Assembly (NCBI GenBank): GCA_963816985.1
Contig: CAWFMF010000004.1
Location: 3,906,001 to 3,970,000 of the forward strand
Reading direction: 5' to 3'
Source of the DNA: JAIVJM01 sp963816985
GTDB lineage: Bacteria; Acidobacteriota; Blastocatellia; Pyrinomonadales; Pyrinomonadaceae
DNA: 64,000 nucleotides
The first letter of the stretch is position 1; each line of letters begins with the position of its first letter. Below the pieces are notes generated by a model. That model had not been told where the DNA came from. It was given only the letters and a program-made list of their open reading frames with translations, and searched no databases. The position numbers were made by a program, and so were the translations under genes. Positions 54,105 through 62,867 of the stretch are shown here, one piece after another.

Positions 54105-54856
54105 CGGTCTTCTTCAGTCATCGAGGCCAGGGCACGCCCTTCACGGCGCAGACGCGAATGGCGTTCGCCGCGGCGGTCGAACAAGGCGTGAGCGGACTGG
54201 AGGTTGACCTGCGGGTGACGCGAGACAGCGTTCTCGTGCTGGCGCACAACAAGAACTTCCGTAGCCTTAACGGGGACGAGCGCGTGGTGAATACTCTGTG
54301 CTGGGGCGTCGTCTCAGGCTTTCGCAGCGCTGAAGGGTGTGGCGTCATCCGCTTCGATGAGTTCGCGCGCGAATTCTCGGACTACCCGTGGCTCCTGGAC
54401 ATCAAGAAGCGCACCGGGCCGCCGGTCATCCGGTGTCTGCGGGGTTGGGCCGAGCGGCACGACAAAGTAGAGTTCTTACAGGAGAACTGTCACTTCCTGG
54501 TGTGGAGTCGGGCGCATCTCCGCGTGCTGCGACAGGCATTCCCGGGCGCGCGTCTCGCGCTGAACAAGGGGCAGTGCCTCCTCACGGCACTGGGGGCGTT
54601 GAGCGGGGGCGGACTTCGGCTGGGTGGAAGACCCGGCGATATCGTGAGCGTTCCTCCGGGGCTGCTGCTCCGTTCGCCTCATCTCGTCAGACGACTTCTG
54701 GAGTCGCTCCGGCGGGCGGGCTATCTCGCCATGCTTTACCTGCCGCAGACCGCCGCGGAGGTCGAGCGCGCGTTGGCGCTCAGGTTCGACTACGTGCTGA
54801 CGGACTTTCCCGAACACGCGCGGCTCGACGCAGGGAGGCTGCCCTCCGATGGCTGA
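54101..54856 (+). CDS. Glycerophosphodiester phosphodiesterase-like enzyme
   Basis: The GTG start overlaps the previous stop (GTGA). The 251 residues show the GDPD TIM-barrel landmarks: HRG at 7-9, GLEVDLRVTRD with E34 and D36 as metal ligands, H49 in VLAHN, LDIKK near 97, and FDYVLTDFPE near the C-terminus. These enzymes hydrolyse glycerophosphodiesters to glycerol-3-phosphate and an alcohol. The usual NT of HRG..PENT is replaced by PFTAQT. With CdsA- and CDP-glycerol-type neighbours, a glycerophosphate substrate is likely. It is cytoplasmic, with no signal peptide, and overlaps the next gene by eight bases. Confidence 0.86.
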   Translation: MTVFFSHRGQGTPFTAQTRMAFAAAVEQGVSGLEVDLRVTRDSVLVLAHNKNFRSLNGDERVVNTLCWGVVSGFRSAEGCGVIRFDEFAREFSDYPWLLDIKKRTGPPVIRCLRGWAERHDKVEFLQENCHFLVWSRAHLRVLRQAFPGARLALNKGQCLLTALGALSGGGLRLGGRPGDIVSVPPGLLLRSPHLVRRLLESLRRAGYLAMLYLPQTAAEVERALALRFDYVLTDFPEHARLDAGRLPSDG

Positions 54857-55841
54857 AGATTGCTGCTTCGTGGGCCGGCGGGCCTACTTCTACAGTCACC
54901 TGCTGCCGGCGGCGGTCGCGTACCACCGGGCGCGCGGGTCGCCGGCCCCGACGGTGTTACTCGACGACAGGAATCCGCCCGCCTCCCCACATGTCCGGTG
55001 GATCAGGCGGTCGCAGATTCCCCGTTACCGCTACGCCGTCGCGTTCGACACCTGGGCGCTGATTTTTTCTTCCCTGCTCGGCACGCGTAGCTCATACCTG
55101 CATCACTCGTTGGTCGGGAAGGGGAGGGTGTTCAAGGGCAGCCGCCCCTTCTGGCCCCTTTTCCTTTCCGACGCCATCCTCATCCCTGACTGCGCGCGCG
55201 CGTCGGAACTGCCGCCCGGCTTCGCGCGCAAGTCTTACGACATCGGTCACCTGCCGATGGACTGGCTCGGTCTGGACGTGCCCGGGGTCGCCCCTGAACT
55301 CGCCGCCCCGCTCTCCCGTCTACAGGAGAGCGCCCGCGACTCCTTCACCATCGCCTACCTGTTCACGCACGGCCCATTCGGCGCAGTCACCCCGATGCGA
55401 GAGGTACTGTCGCAAGCTTGGCCGGGCACTGTGCGCGCGGTGCGTTATCATGGGTACATCCCCCAAGAGCAACGTCTGCGTGCCCCGAACTTGCTGGAGT
55501 TGGGCGAGCTGCCGTCGCCGCTGGCAGCGAGACACGCCGATCTGGTTTTGGCTGACCACGGCTCGGCGGCGTTAGAGGCGGCGGCGTTAGGGCGGAAGGT
55601 GTTATGTTTTGAGTCCCCGGCGCTCATCGAATTGCGGCGGCGGTTAGGTTTCCTCTCGGAGCTGCGCTACCTCGACGACCGTGAGCACGTCCAACTGTTC
55701 CGCACGCCCGAGCAGTTACGCGCGCTCATCTCGCGGGCGGTCTCTCAGGGCCGGGGCCCGGCAACGAACGGGCTCGCGCCCCGCACGCCAGCCGGGGAGC
55801 GCCTCTCGGCGTTTATCTCGGAGCGCGCGAGGCGCGTCTGA
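54849..55841 (+). CDS. CDP-glycerol glycerophosphotransferase-like transferase
   Basis: The 330 residues end in a GT-B-type domain with the motif LADHGSAALEAAALGRKVLCFESP (about 234-257). This matches the (D..S...E....G.P) pattern of the CDP-glycerol:polyglycerophosphate glycerophosphotransferase (TagF/TarF-like) and related transferases. The N-terminal half has the usual variable Rossmann-like domain. It probably transfers a glycerophosphate or sugar unit from a nucleotide donor. Which donor is used is unproven, but CdsA-like and GDPD-like neighbours favour CDP-activated glycerol chemistry. Its TGA overlaps the next ATG by one base. Confidence 0.75.
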   Translation: MAEDCCFVGRRAYFYSHLLPAAVAYHRARGSPAPTVLLDDRNPPASPHVRWIRRSQIPRYRYAVAFDTWALIFSSLLGTRSSYLHHSLVGKGRVFKGSRPFWPLFLSDAILIPDCARASELPPGFARKSYDIGHLPMDWLGLDVPGVAPELAAPLSRLQESARDSFTIAYLFTHGPFGAVTPMREVLSQAWPGTVRAVRYHGYIPQEQRLRAPNLLELGELPSPLAARHADLVLADHGSAALEAAALGRKVLCFESPALIELRRRLGFLSELRYLDDREHVQLFRTPEQLRALISRAVSQGRGPATNGLAPRTPAGERLSAFISERARRV

Positions 55842-57049
55842 TGCGGATATTAGTAACCAACTGCCACACGCGCATGGGCTACGCGGTCGCACGCTCGCTG
55901 ACCCGCGCCGGGCACGCGGTGGTCGCGGGCGGGCGGTTGGCCCCGACGATGTGCCGTCGTCTGCACGGCGTCGAGGGCGAGTTCGCCTACCCCGACGCAT
56001 TTGAAGAGCCGGACGGGATGGTCGAGGCTCTCGAAGAACGCCTCACGAAAGATGCGATTGACCTCCTGTTCCCTGTGCACGAGGAAATGTTCGTAGTCTC
56101 ATTCCACCGGGCGCGGCTCTCCCGCGCGGCACGAATTTTGGCTCCCGACTTCCACGCCATGTTGCGCGCGCACGACAAGGCCGCAGTGCCCTCGTCCGCG
56201 CGCGAATGCGAAATCCCCGTACCCGAGACAGTTTCAGCCAACTCGCCCTCATCACTAGAGGCGGCTGCCGAGCAGGTCGGACTGCCTCTCGTGCTGAAGC
56301 CGCGCTTCGGCTCCGGCGCGAATAAGGTGCTGATCGTGCGTGACCGGCGGCAACTGGCGGACGCCGCGGCGGGCCTCGGCGCGGGGGGCGACTTCATCGT
56401 CCAATCCTATTTCGAGGGCGTGGGGGTCAGCTTCGCCGGCCTGGCCTGGCAGGGTCGGGTCCTGGCGCTGTCCGGACACCGACGATTGCGAGAGGTTCCG
56501 GCCTCGGGCGGAACCAGCACGGCCCGCGCGACCTTCGACCACCCGGAGATTCGACGCGCGACCGAGAGACTTCTCCCGCGACTCGGCATTGACGGCGTAG
56601 TCATGGCGGAGTACCGATACAATCCCGCGACGAATGCCTTCTGCCTGCTCGAATTGAACCCGCGCTACTGGGGTGGGTTGCCCACGGCCATCAACTCCGG
56701 GGTTGACTTCCCCCTGCTGCACCTCCGGGCGGCGCTGGGAGAACTATCGCGGCAGGCGACGGTGTTACCGTCTTGCCAGGTAGAGGGCCGCTGGCTGCTC
56801 GGCGAGTTGAGCGCCCTCGCCGAGTTACTGCGATGGCGACGCTGGCGCGAGGCGGGAGCGATGTTGTACTCGCGCCGCGACTGCCCGACGTACTGGGACG
56901 ACATAGATTGGCGGAGGCCGGAGGCTTTCGCTTATCAGGCGCGCGCCTACCACCGGATTTTGAAGAGGCACGGCAACGCCGGTGGACACAGCGACGCGAA
57001 GGAGGCATTCTTCACTCGGGCCGCCGCCGAAAGGGGCAAGACCACATGA
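55841..57049 (+). CDS. ATP-grasp ligase
   Basis: The 402 residues start with a Rossmann-like domain (MRILVTNCHTRMGYAVAR) and continue into an ATP-grasp fold. LPLVLKPRFGSGANKV (about 147-162) is the nucleotide-binding strand, and LLELNPRYWGG (about 267-277) provides the Mg-binding Glu and Asn. The layout resembles CarB/PylC-type ligases that join a carboxylate to an amine via an acyl phosphate. Substrate unknown; in this cluster it could ligate an amino acid to a peptide or to a phospho-alcohol. The ATGA overlap with the next gene supports one transcript. Confidence 0.88.
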   Translation: MRILVTNCHTRMGYAVARSLTRAGHAVVAGGRLAPTMCRRLHGVEGEFAYPDAFEEPDGMVEALEERLTKDAIDLLFPVHEEMFVVSFHRARLSRAARILAPDFHAMLRAHDKAAVPSSARECEIPVPETVSANSPSSLEAAAEQVGLPLVLKPRFGSGANKVLIVRDRRQLADAAAGLGAGGDFIVQSYFEGVGVSFAGLAWQGRVLALSGHRRLREVPASGGTSTARATFDHPEIRRATERLLPRLGIDGVVMAEYRYNPATNAFCLLELNPRYWGGLPTAINSGVDFPLLHLRAALGELSRQATVLPSCQVEGRWLLGELSALAELLRWRRWREAGAMLYSRRDCPTYWDDIDWRRPEAFAYQARAYHRILKRHGNAGGHSDAKEAFFTRAAAERGKTT

Positions 57050-58254
57050 GACCAGCGGATTTAATCGAGGGCGAGGTCGAGGCCCTGTGGGCCGCGTTAA
57101 CGCCCGAGCGGCAGAAAGACCTCACGACGTTCATCCAGCGAGCCAGGGAGACGAGTCTGCCGTTTTTGCCTTGCGTGACCGAAGACCCGGCCACGCTCTA
57201 CGACAACTGCTTCGCGGCGCTGCACGCGCTGGGGGCGCGTTCCATCCCGCTGGGCGTCGCGCTGGCGATGCATCTTTACATGCTGTGCGCCCTCGCCTCC
57301 ATACCGCTGACCGAGGAGAAGCCGCGCTCGCGCCGACGCCGCTTCCTCCAACTCGTCGCCGACCGAAAGCTCATCGTGGCCAACTCCGGCTCGGATTCGT
57401 TGTACCGCAGCGACAACGCCGACAAGTCTGCGACCCGCGCCGTCCGTTGCCCGGACGGCCTCCTCGTGACCGGGCATAAGACATTCGTCTCGCTGGCAAC
57501 CGTGGCCGACGTGCTCATGTTCACCGCGGAGATGGAAGAGACGGGAGTCGTCGCCCTCTACACCGCGCTCAAGGACAACCCGTGCATCCGGCTCGGGGAT
57601 TCGCCGTTCGGGGAGGCGATGGAGTCGAGCGGCACGCGGTCGGTTACCTTTCGGGGGTTGCGCTTATCCGAGGATAACGTGGTGAGCGGCGTCGTCGTCG
57701 AGCACATCGCCGCTCACCGCTTCCAGCGCGCCTGGTTTCAAGCCTTGATTCCCGCCGTTTACTTAGGCGCCGCCGCCGCCGCGCTGGCCGCCGCACGCGA
57801 TTTCGCGCGGAACACGAGGAGCACGGACGGCAGGCCGCTGGCCGATTTGGACGGCTTCGCGGTCGCCTTCGGGCAGCAGCTCTTACATCTGAGCGCGACG
57901 CGCGCCGTGTCCCAGGCCCTGCGTCACCACTTCGCGGACTGCGCGGGGCCGCGGTGGGATGCCTCGAACCTTGAGCGCTTATCGGAACTGGCGGCGTCGT
58001 TCAAATACGTCTCGATGCGGCAGGCGCAGCAGGCCGTGGACTGGGCGCGCAGGTGCATCGGCACGCGGGCGATGCACCCTGACCACCTCCTCCACCGCCT
58101 TACCTCTCAGGTCCCGCACGGCGCGCTTCACCCCGAATGCGAGGCGCTCGTCGAGCGCCGCGTCGGCAGCGCTTACCTCGCCGACGCGGGCGCGGCTGGC
58201 GGAGGCGGCGACGAGATAAGCAGCCATTTCATGAAGGCGGACTCAGGCTCATGA
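57046..58254 (+). CDS. Acyl-CoA dehydrogenase-like flavoenzyme
   Basis: The start at 57046 overlaps the ATP-grasp stop (ATGA). The 402-residue length is normal for the family. The middle domain reads VANSGSDSLYRS, TGHKTFVSLATVADVLM and ESSGTRSVTFRGLRLSEDNVV, the FAD-binding and substrate-loop pattern of acyl-CoA dehydrogenases. The C-terminal helices complete the fold (QALRHHFADC, KYVSMRQAQQAVDWARRCIGTRAMHPDHLLHR). It probably oxidises an acyl or peptidyl substrate with FAD. No electron-transfer flavoprotein gene is nearby. The next gene overlaps by four bases. Confidence 0.88.
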   Translation: MRPADLIEGEVEALWAALTPERQKDLTTFIQRARETSLPFLPCVTEDPATLYDNCFAALHALGARSIPLGVALAMHLYMLCALASIPLTEEKPRSRRRRFLQLVADRKLIVANSGSDSLYRSDNADKSATRAVRCPDGLLVTGHKTFVSLATVADVLMFTAEMEETGVVALYTALKDNPCIRLGDSPFGEAMESSGTRSVTFRGLRLSEDNVVSGVVVEHIAAHRFQRAWFQALIPAVYLGAAAAALAAARDFARNTRSTDGRPLADLDGFAVAFGQQLLHLSATRAVSQALRHHFADCAGPRWDASNLERLSELAASFKYVSMRQAQQAVDWARRCIGTRAMHPDHLLHRLTSQVPHGALHPECEALVERRVGSAYLADAGAAGGGGDEISSHFMKADSGS

Positions 58255-59240
58255 CGCGCGACGGCGACCCGGCGGGAGAGGAGCAGTTGGCGGGCGAACT
58301 CACCGTCATCCCGCAGAAGCTCCGGCTGTACCTGCAAGACGTAGGTTTCCGCGAGGCCCTGCACCGGCTGTCGGCTGTGGCCGACAGGACGCTCATCGAG
58401 TTCGTGCGGGACTTGACCTTCATCGTTATCAAGCCGGACGCAATCGCGTGCAGGAAGGGCACGGCCACCCTCGACTTCATGCTCGCGCAGGGGCTCGTGC
58501 CGGTCGGAGTCCGGAGGTTGCGACTGGGGCATCAGATGATGCACGCCATCTGGCGCTATCAGTGGAACCGCGCCGCGATTGACCGCATCCGGCTGTCAAC
58601 GTTGATGGGCGGTTCCGCGGACTCGCTGCTCGTGGCTCTAGCGGACCCGCGCCGGGGTTCGGCGGTTCCGCTCTCGGTCAGGCTGTGGGGGCTGAAGGGC
58701 TCCGCCTTCCCCTCGGAGCGGCGGGCTCATCACCTCCGCACGCACCTGAGAATCGAAGGCCGCTTTTTCGGTTATGTCCACCTCCCCGACGAGCCGGCTG
58801 ACGTGATCCGTGAACTCGGACTCTTATTCAAGGGTGACGCCCTGCCGCATTTCCTCCTCGGGTTAGAGCCGCGGCGCGATGCCACGAGTGAGGCGCGGCG
58901 AGAGCTACAAGAGCTTGAGTCGGAGACCGAGCCCTTCGAGGTTGACGAGGAGCTATCGTTAGAGCGGCTGCGTCAGCGTCTCCGGGCGGGGGAGGCGGGG
59001 CCGGAACTCGCAGGGCGGTTGCGCGCGGCCACAGAGGGTCGTGCCGGACGCGGGACGATTTCGCTGGCCGGGATCGACGACGCCTGTTTCTTCCGCGGCC
59101 CGCGCGTCGGACTCGATTGGGATTTGGTCGTCGTCACCGCCGCGCGCGTGCTTGAGAATCTGCCCGGCGTGGAGCCGCTGATAGACTCGGGCGAGGCGGA
59201 GGCGGCGGTCGCCCGTTGGGCCGCCCGAGCAGAGACGTAA
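58251..59240 (+). CDS. Protein with nucleoside-diphosphate-kinase-like domain
   Basis: The start at 58251 overlaps the previous stop (ATGA). The 329 residues contain an NDK-like fold at about 50-195: LTFIVIKPDAIACRKG (Lys 61) and the end GYVHLPDEPADVIRELGLLF. His 177 sits where NDK's phospho-histidine lies before GSDS; the serine-rich loop is replaced by LPDEP. Before it comes an extra helical segment, and after it a charged helical extension of about 130 residues. NDP kinases pass phosphate from one nucleotide to another, so it might replenish CTP or process a nucleotide product. The divergence makes activity uncertain. It is the last gene of the operon, ending 10 bases before the convergent GMC pseudogene. 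Confidence 0.75.
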   Translation: MTRDGDPAGEEQLAGELTVIPQKLRLYLQDVGFREALHRLSAVADRTLIEFVRDLTFIVIKPDAIACRKGTATLDFMLAQGLVPVGVRRLRLGHQMMHAIWRYQWNRAAIDRIRLSTLMGGSADSLLVALADPRRGSAVPLSVRLWGLKGSAFPSERRAHHLRTHLRIEGRFFGYVHLPDEPADVIRELGLLFKGDALPHFLLGLEPRRDATSEARRELQELESETEPFEVDEELSLERLRQRLRAGEAGPELAGRLRAATEGRAGRGTISLAGIDDACFFRGPRVGLDWDLVVVTAARVLENLPGVEPLIDSGEAEAAVARWAARAET

Positions 59241-59250
59241 CCCGGCGCGC

Positions 59251-60621
59251 TCAGGTGACGGACATCTTCGATTTACTCATGAGGTGCTCGACGAATCTTA
59301 AGGCCAGGGCAACCAGCGTCAGCGTCGGGTTCGACGCCGAACTGGACGGGAACACGGCGTTGGAGCAGACGAACAGATTGTCCGTCCCGTGCACTTTCAG
59401 GTTTTCATCAACGACGCCCTCGGCCTCGGACTTGCTCATGCGGCAGGTGGACATCGCATGGTCGCCCCGCTGCGGGAACACCCCCTCCCTTACCGGGTCG
59501 TACCCCATCGTTGACAGAATCTTCTTCATCCATTCCAGGTTTTTCTCCACGGCCTTCTGGTTATAAATGTTCTCGGGCGTGTGGATGATCGTCTTCGGCA
59601 GACCGAAGCGTGTGAGGGCGTCGCCCGGCGTGACCCTGTTCTCGAACTTCCCGATGGGCTCGATGGCCCCTTGCAGCTCGAAGACGTGCGGCCCCTTCGT
59701 CGCTTTCTCAATGTCGGCGGTCGAAACACCCTGATCCATGAGTTTGGCGAGGTTCAACTCGGGCGCGGTGTAGGCTTTATTCAAAAGGAACTTGCCCTCG
59801 GCCTGCTCCGCCGGGGTGTCGTGGTGTCGAGAGCAGAGGGTGGCGAAATTCAGTTCCTGTTGCAGCTTCCGGGGGTTAACGCTCTTCGACGCCTGCGAGT
59901 ATAAGTACGGGTGCGCGACCAGATAGCGCCCGACGTGATCGGAGTCGTTGCCGACGCCGGCCTTCCAGAATTCGCCCGCCGAAGAGATGAGCAGCTTGGG
60001 TGTTTCGAGCGCGCCCGCACACAGGATGATGGTCTCCGCCTCGATGACGTGGGACGTGCCCGTCGTCGTGTCCACGTATATTTGCGGAACGTCCCTTGTA
60101 AGACCTGATACCTGATGAACTCGGTGATGACGAACTTGCGGACGTGCCCGAGCCTGCTTGAAGGGAAATCCGTCGCCCCCTGCGGCACGAAGAACAACTG
60201 ATTGAGAGCTTTCTCCTCCCCGAGTTCCGCCTTCAAGCACCGCAGTATCACCGCCGCCTCCTTGTACTCGGTGAGGTAGCTGGGGGTCGAGGTGGTCTTG
60301 GAGCGTATGACGGCTCTCAGCCCACGCTCCGTCACGGTGTTGAATTCGCCGTTCTGCCACCTCCGCCCGATGTAAGTGAAGACGTTCCAGAGCCCTTGGA
60401 AATCTTTGGCGCGCAGTATGCCGACCTTCTCCGGGCTCCGCATCAACTCGCCTTCGGGGAGCTGCTGAAGTAGGAAGGCCATACTGGCATCGCACGCCCA
60501 GACCGTCTCGTGGCTGAATAGTAGGCCGAGCGCCGCCAGCGACCCGGTTCTTGAGAAAGTCTCGGCGATGCAACTCCGGCGAACGCCCCCGGCCTTGTGC
60601 GCGTGCCTGCTTCTCCGTCAT
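59251..60621 (-). pseudogene. GMC oxidoreductase, frameshifted and internally deleted
   Basis: From the ATG at 60621 a twin-arginine signal (HRRDFLKN) begins in one frame, then shifts near 60545 to another frame (ALGLLFSHETVW, SPEKVGILRAKDFQGLWNVFTYIG) and at about 60100 back to the first frame. There the C-terminal GMC domain appears (IILCAGALETPKLLISSAG, HAMSTCRMSKSE, SNPTLTLVALALRFVEHL). The FAD-binding N-terminal core between the two parts (about 250 residues) is missing. A functional enzyme would be a Tat-exported FAD-dependent alcohol or sugar oxidase; this copy cannot bind FAD. It is convergent with the operon end. Confidence 0.82.
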
Positions 60622-60755
60622 CTATCTCTCCTGTGTGAAAACAAAATGGCGCGGCTCCCGTGCTGGCCGTTGCAGTATAGACGACGGCGCGGCTCATCCC
60701 ACCCGGAAAGACTTCAATCGAGTTAACTCGGTTCGACGGCCTCAGTCCTGATATT

Positions 60756-61514
60756 TTACGGATTGTCATCCTCGCGCCGGTAGCGCCGGAGCCACTCCTT
60801 ATCGTTGCTCTGCGGAACCGCCCCCGTCGCGCCGGAGATGACCCACTCCAGGCCGCGCCAAATCCCCAGCGCGCCCAGCGTCAGGTCGGCATAGCCGTTA
60901 ATCAGGCAATAGTTGCGGTCATAGTTTCCCGAGTGGTGTCTCATGTGATGGTCATAGGGCAGGAGCAGGTGAAGCCGCTGCAACGCCTTGACCGCCCTCG
61001 GGGGCGCAGGATTGTGTCCGCACTTGTGAAACTCCAGCATGAACACGAGGCAGAGAGACACCACGACGCTGGCGCAGACCAGACAGTAGAGGAGCCGGGC
61101 GGCTGACGGGCCGGCATGACCGCCGACGGCGTAGACGATGGCGGGGGCGGTGAGGGGGAGCGAGAGCCAGGAGAGGACGCCCGCGTCATGGTAGAAGCTG
61201 TATTTAAAGATGCGTTGCGGGTGGAGGTGATGCTCCCGAACCATGATGACCATGCGGCGCACGAAGTCTATGTTTTCGTTGAACCAAACATCGAACGTCC
61301 AGTGGAGGAAGCCGGTGACGAAATCGGCGACGAAGAGTCCGGCGAGTACCGCGAGCAGCAACAGGGGCCAGGAGGGCCGATGCACGCGCCAGCCCGCAAC
61401 GAGCCACACCGTCCCGGCAAGAGTGCAGGCGGCGTTCAGCGCCCCGCCCACGCATTGAAACACGATGTCGCCTCTCGTGTAAGGCTTGATCTCGGGATAG
61501 TCCTGCGTCTGCAT
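60756..61514 (-). CDS. TMEM189/CarF-type lipid desaturase
   Basis: I chose the start at 61514 (MQTQDYPEIKPY), with a GAGAGGTG site upstream; the frame is open to 61616, which would overlap the methyltransferase gene. The 252-residue membrane protein has four hydrophobic segments and the His-rich motifs of the plasmanylethanolamine desaturase family: FLHW, REHHLHPQ, EFHKCGH, HHMRHH and the NYCLINGYAD block. These enzymes introduce the vinyl-ether double bond of plasmalogens; in bacteria, CarF is known for photo-oxidative signalling. It lies downstream of the methyltransferase and desaturase genes on the same strand. Confidence 0.88.
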   Translation of the reverse strand: MQTQDYPEIKPYTRGDIVFQCVGGALNAACTLAGTVWLVAGWRVHRPSWPLLLLAVLAGLFVADFVTGFLHWTFDVWFNENIDFVRRMVIMVREHHLHPQRIFKYSFYHDAGVLSWLSLPLTAPAIVYAVGGHAGPSAARLLYCLVCASVVVSLCLVFMLEFHKCGHNPAPPRAVKALQRLHLLLPYDHHMRHHSGNYDRNYCLINGYADLTLGALGIWRGLEWVISGATGAVPQSNDKEWLRRYRREDDNP

Positions 61515-61543
61515 GCTCTGCGTCACCTCTCTCCCCAAGCGGG

Positions 61544-62698
61544 TCACTTCGGGAGTTCCAGCAGCAGGCGGTGGGCGCTGAGCGTCCCGCGGAGGAATGA
61601 GTTCGCCGAGGCCCACAGGTAGAGTCGGAACCGGCGGTAAAGCTTTTCGCCCCAGCGCTCGACGACGATGTCGCGCACCGCCTCAAGGTTCTCCGCCCAC
61701 TTCTTACACGTCAGGTAATAGTTGTGGCGGTCGTCCTGCACGAGCAGCAACTCGAACCTCGTGCGCGCGAGTTCGGCCACGTACTTCTCCATGCAGAGCG
61801 GCGAGGTGTTGCCCTGAAAGACCCACTTGGTCACGAAGGTCGGCATCCCGTGCCGCGCGCCGGAGTACGCGTCCAGGTAGACCCTGCGCCCCGGCTTGAG
61901 CAGCCGCTCGTACTGCTTGAGCGTCGAGCGATAATCGGGGAGGTGCTCGGTGACGCCAAGGTTCACGATGGCGTCGAAGGGCTCGTCGCACTTGTATTCG
62001 AGGAAGTGCTCCTTCACCACCTGCCCATTGATCCCTTTCTCACTGATGAGGTCTTGGATGTACTTTTCGGACGCGTCGGAAATCGTCAGCGATGTGACCT
62101 CGACGCCCTGCGTCCCGGCGAACTCCATGAACGACCCCCACCCGCCGCCGATGTCGAGCACGCGGTCGCCCGGCTTGACGCCGCACGCGTCCATCGCGAA
62201 GCGGAACTTGCGCTCCATGCCGGTCTCAAGCGACTCCGCATCATTCTCGAAAAAGCCGTGGGAGTAGCCGCGTATCTTCTTGTCCAGCCAGAGCACGAAA
62301 AACTCCGCGTCCACGTCGTAATGACTTTTAATCCACTTTTTATCGCTGCTCACCTGGCCGCCCAAACGGGGCGCGACGTAAGTCACCCAGAGGTAGTGTA
62401 AAGGGTGGTTGTCGCTGAAGATGGCGCGGTACTTCAGCGCCTGAAGCAACGAGCCCTCGATATCGAGGTCACCGTCCATGTATGCCTCGGCGATGGATAT
62501 CTCGTCGAAGGAGGAGAGCGCGCGCACCCCCTGTTCGTTGACCGCCTTGACGACGAAGCTGGGCTCGCCGCTCCCGATGAGGTGTGAATTACCGTCGGGC
62601 AAGCGCAGCTCGAAGGGGCTCTCCGGGGAGATGTCCGACATCACGGCTTGATACCTCTGCCGCAGAGGGGAGACTACATCTCGGGCGACTGTGACCAT
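61544..62698 (-). CDS. cfa: Cyclopropane-fatty-acid synthase-like methyltransferase
   Basis: The start at 62698 follows GGAGGG; a less likely ATG is at 62719. The 384 residues show the CFA-synthase pattern: a SYDVDAEFF-like motif (SHYDVDAEFFVLWLD), the SAM-binding VLDIGGGWGSF, and INLGVTEH-type residues (IVNLGVTEHLPDY). The enzyme methylates an unsaturated acyl chain in membrane phospholipids to a cyclopropane using S-adenosylmethionine. Its neighbours, a fatty-acid desaturase upstream and a CarF-type desaturase downstream, fit a membrane-lipid tailoring operon. The stop lies 30 bases before the next start. Other SAM-dependent lipid methylations are possible. Confidence 0.88.
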   Translation of the reverse strand: MVTVARDVVSPLRQRYQAVMSDISPESPFELRLPDGNSHLIGSGEPSFVVKAVNEQGVRALSSFDEISIAEAYMDGDLDIEGSLLQALKYRAIFSDNHPLHYLWVTYVAPRLGGQVSSDKKWIKSHYDVDAEFFVLWLDKKIRGYSHGFFENDAESLETGMERKFRFAMDACGVKPGDRVLDIGGGWGSFMEFAGTQGVEVTSLTISDASEKYIQDLISEKGINGQVVKEHFLEYKCDEPFDAIVNLGVTEHLPDYRSTLKQYERLLKPGRRVYLDAYSGARHGMPTFVTKWVFQGNTSPLCMEKYVAELARTRFELLLVQDDRHNYYLTCKKWAENLEAVRDIVVERWGEKLYRRFRLYLWASANSFLRGTLSAHRLLLELPK

Positions 62699-62867
62699 AT
62701 CAACCCTCCGGTGTGTCATCCGTCGAGAGGATGAGAGTTTTGATTTGCGCCGGGGACTGTTAGGCGTCCGCGGGCGAACTAAGCGAAAGGTTCATCTCGT
62801 CGAGCGACGAGAGCATAACGGGCGGGTATCTTGTCACCCTCTCACTTGAGAATCAATAAAAATTCCG

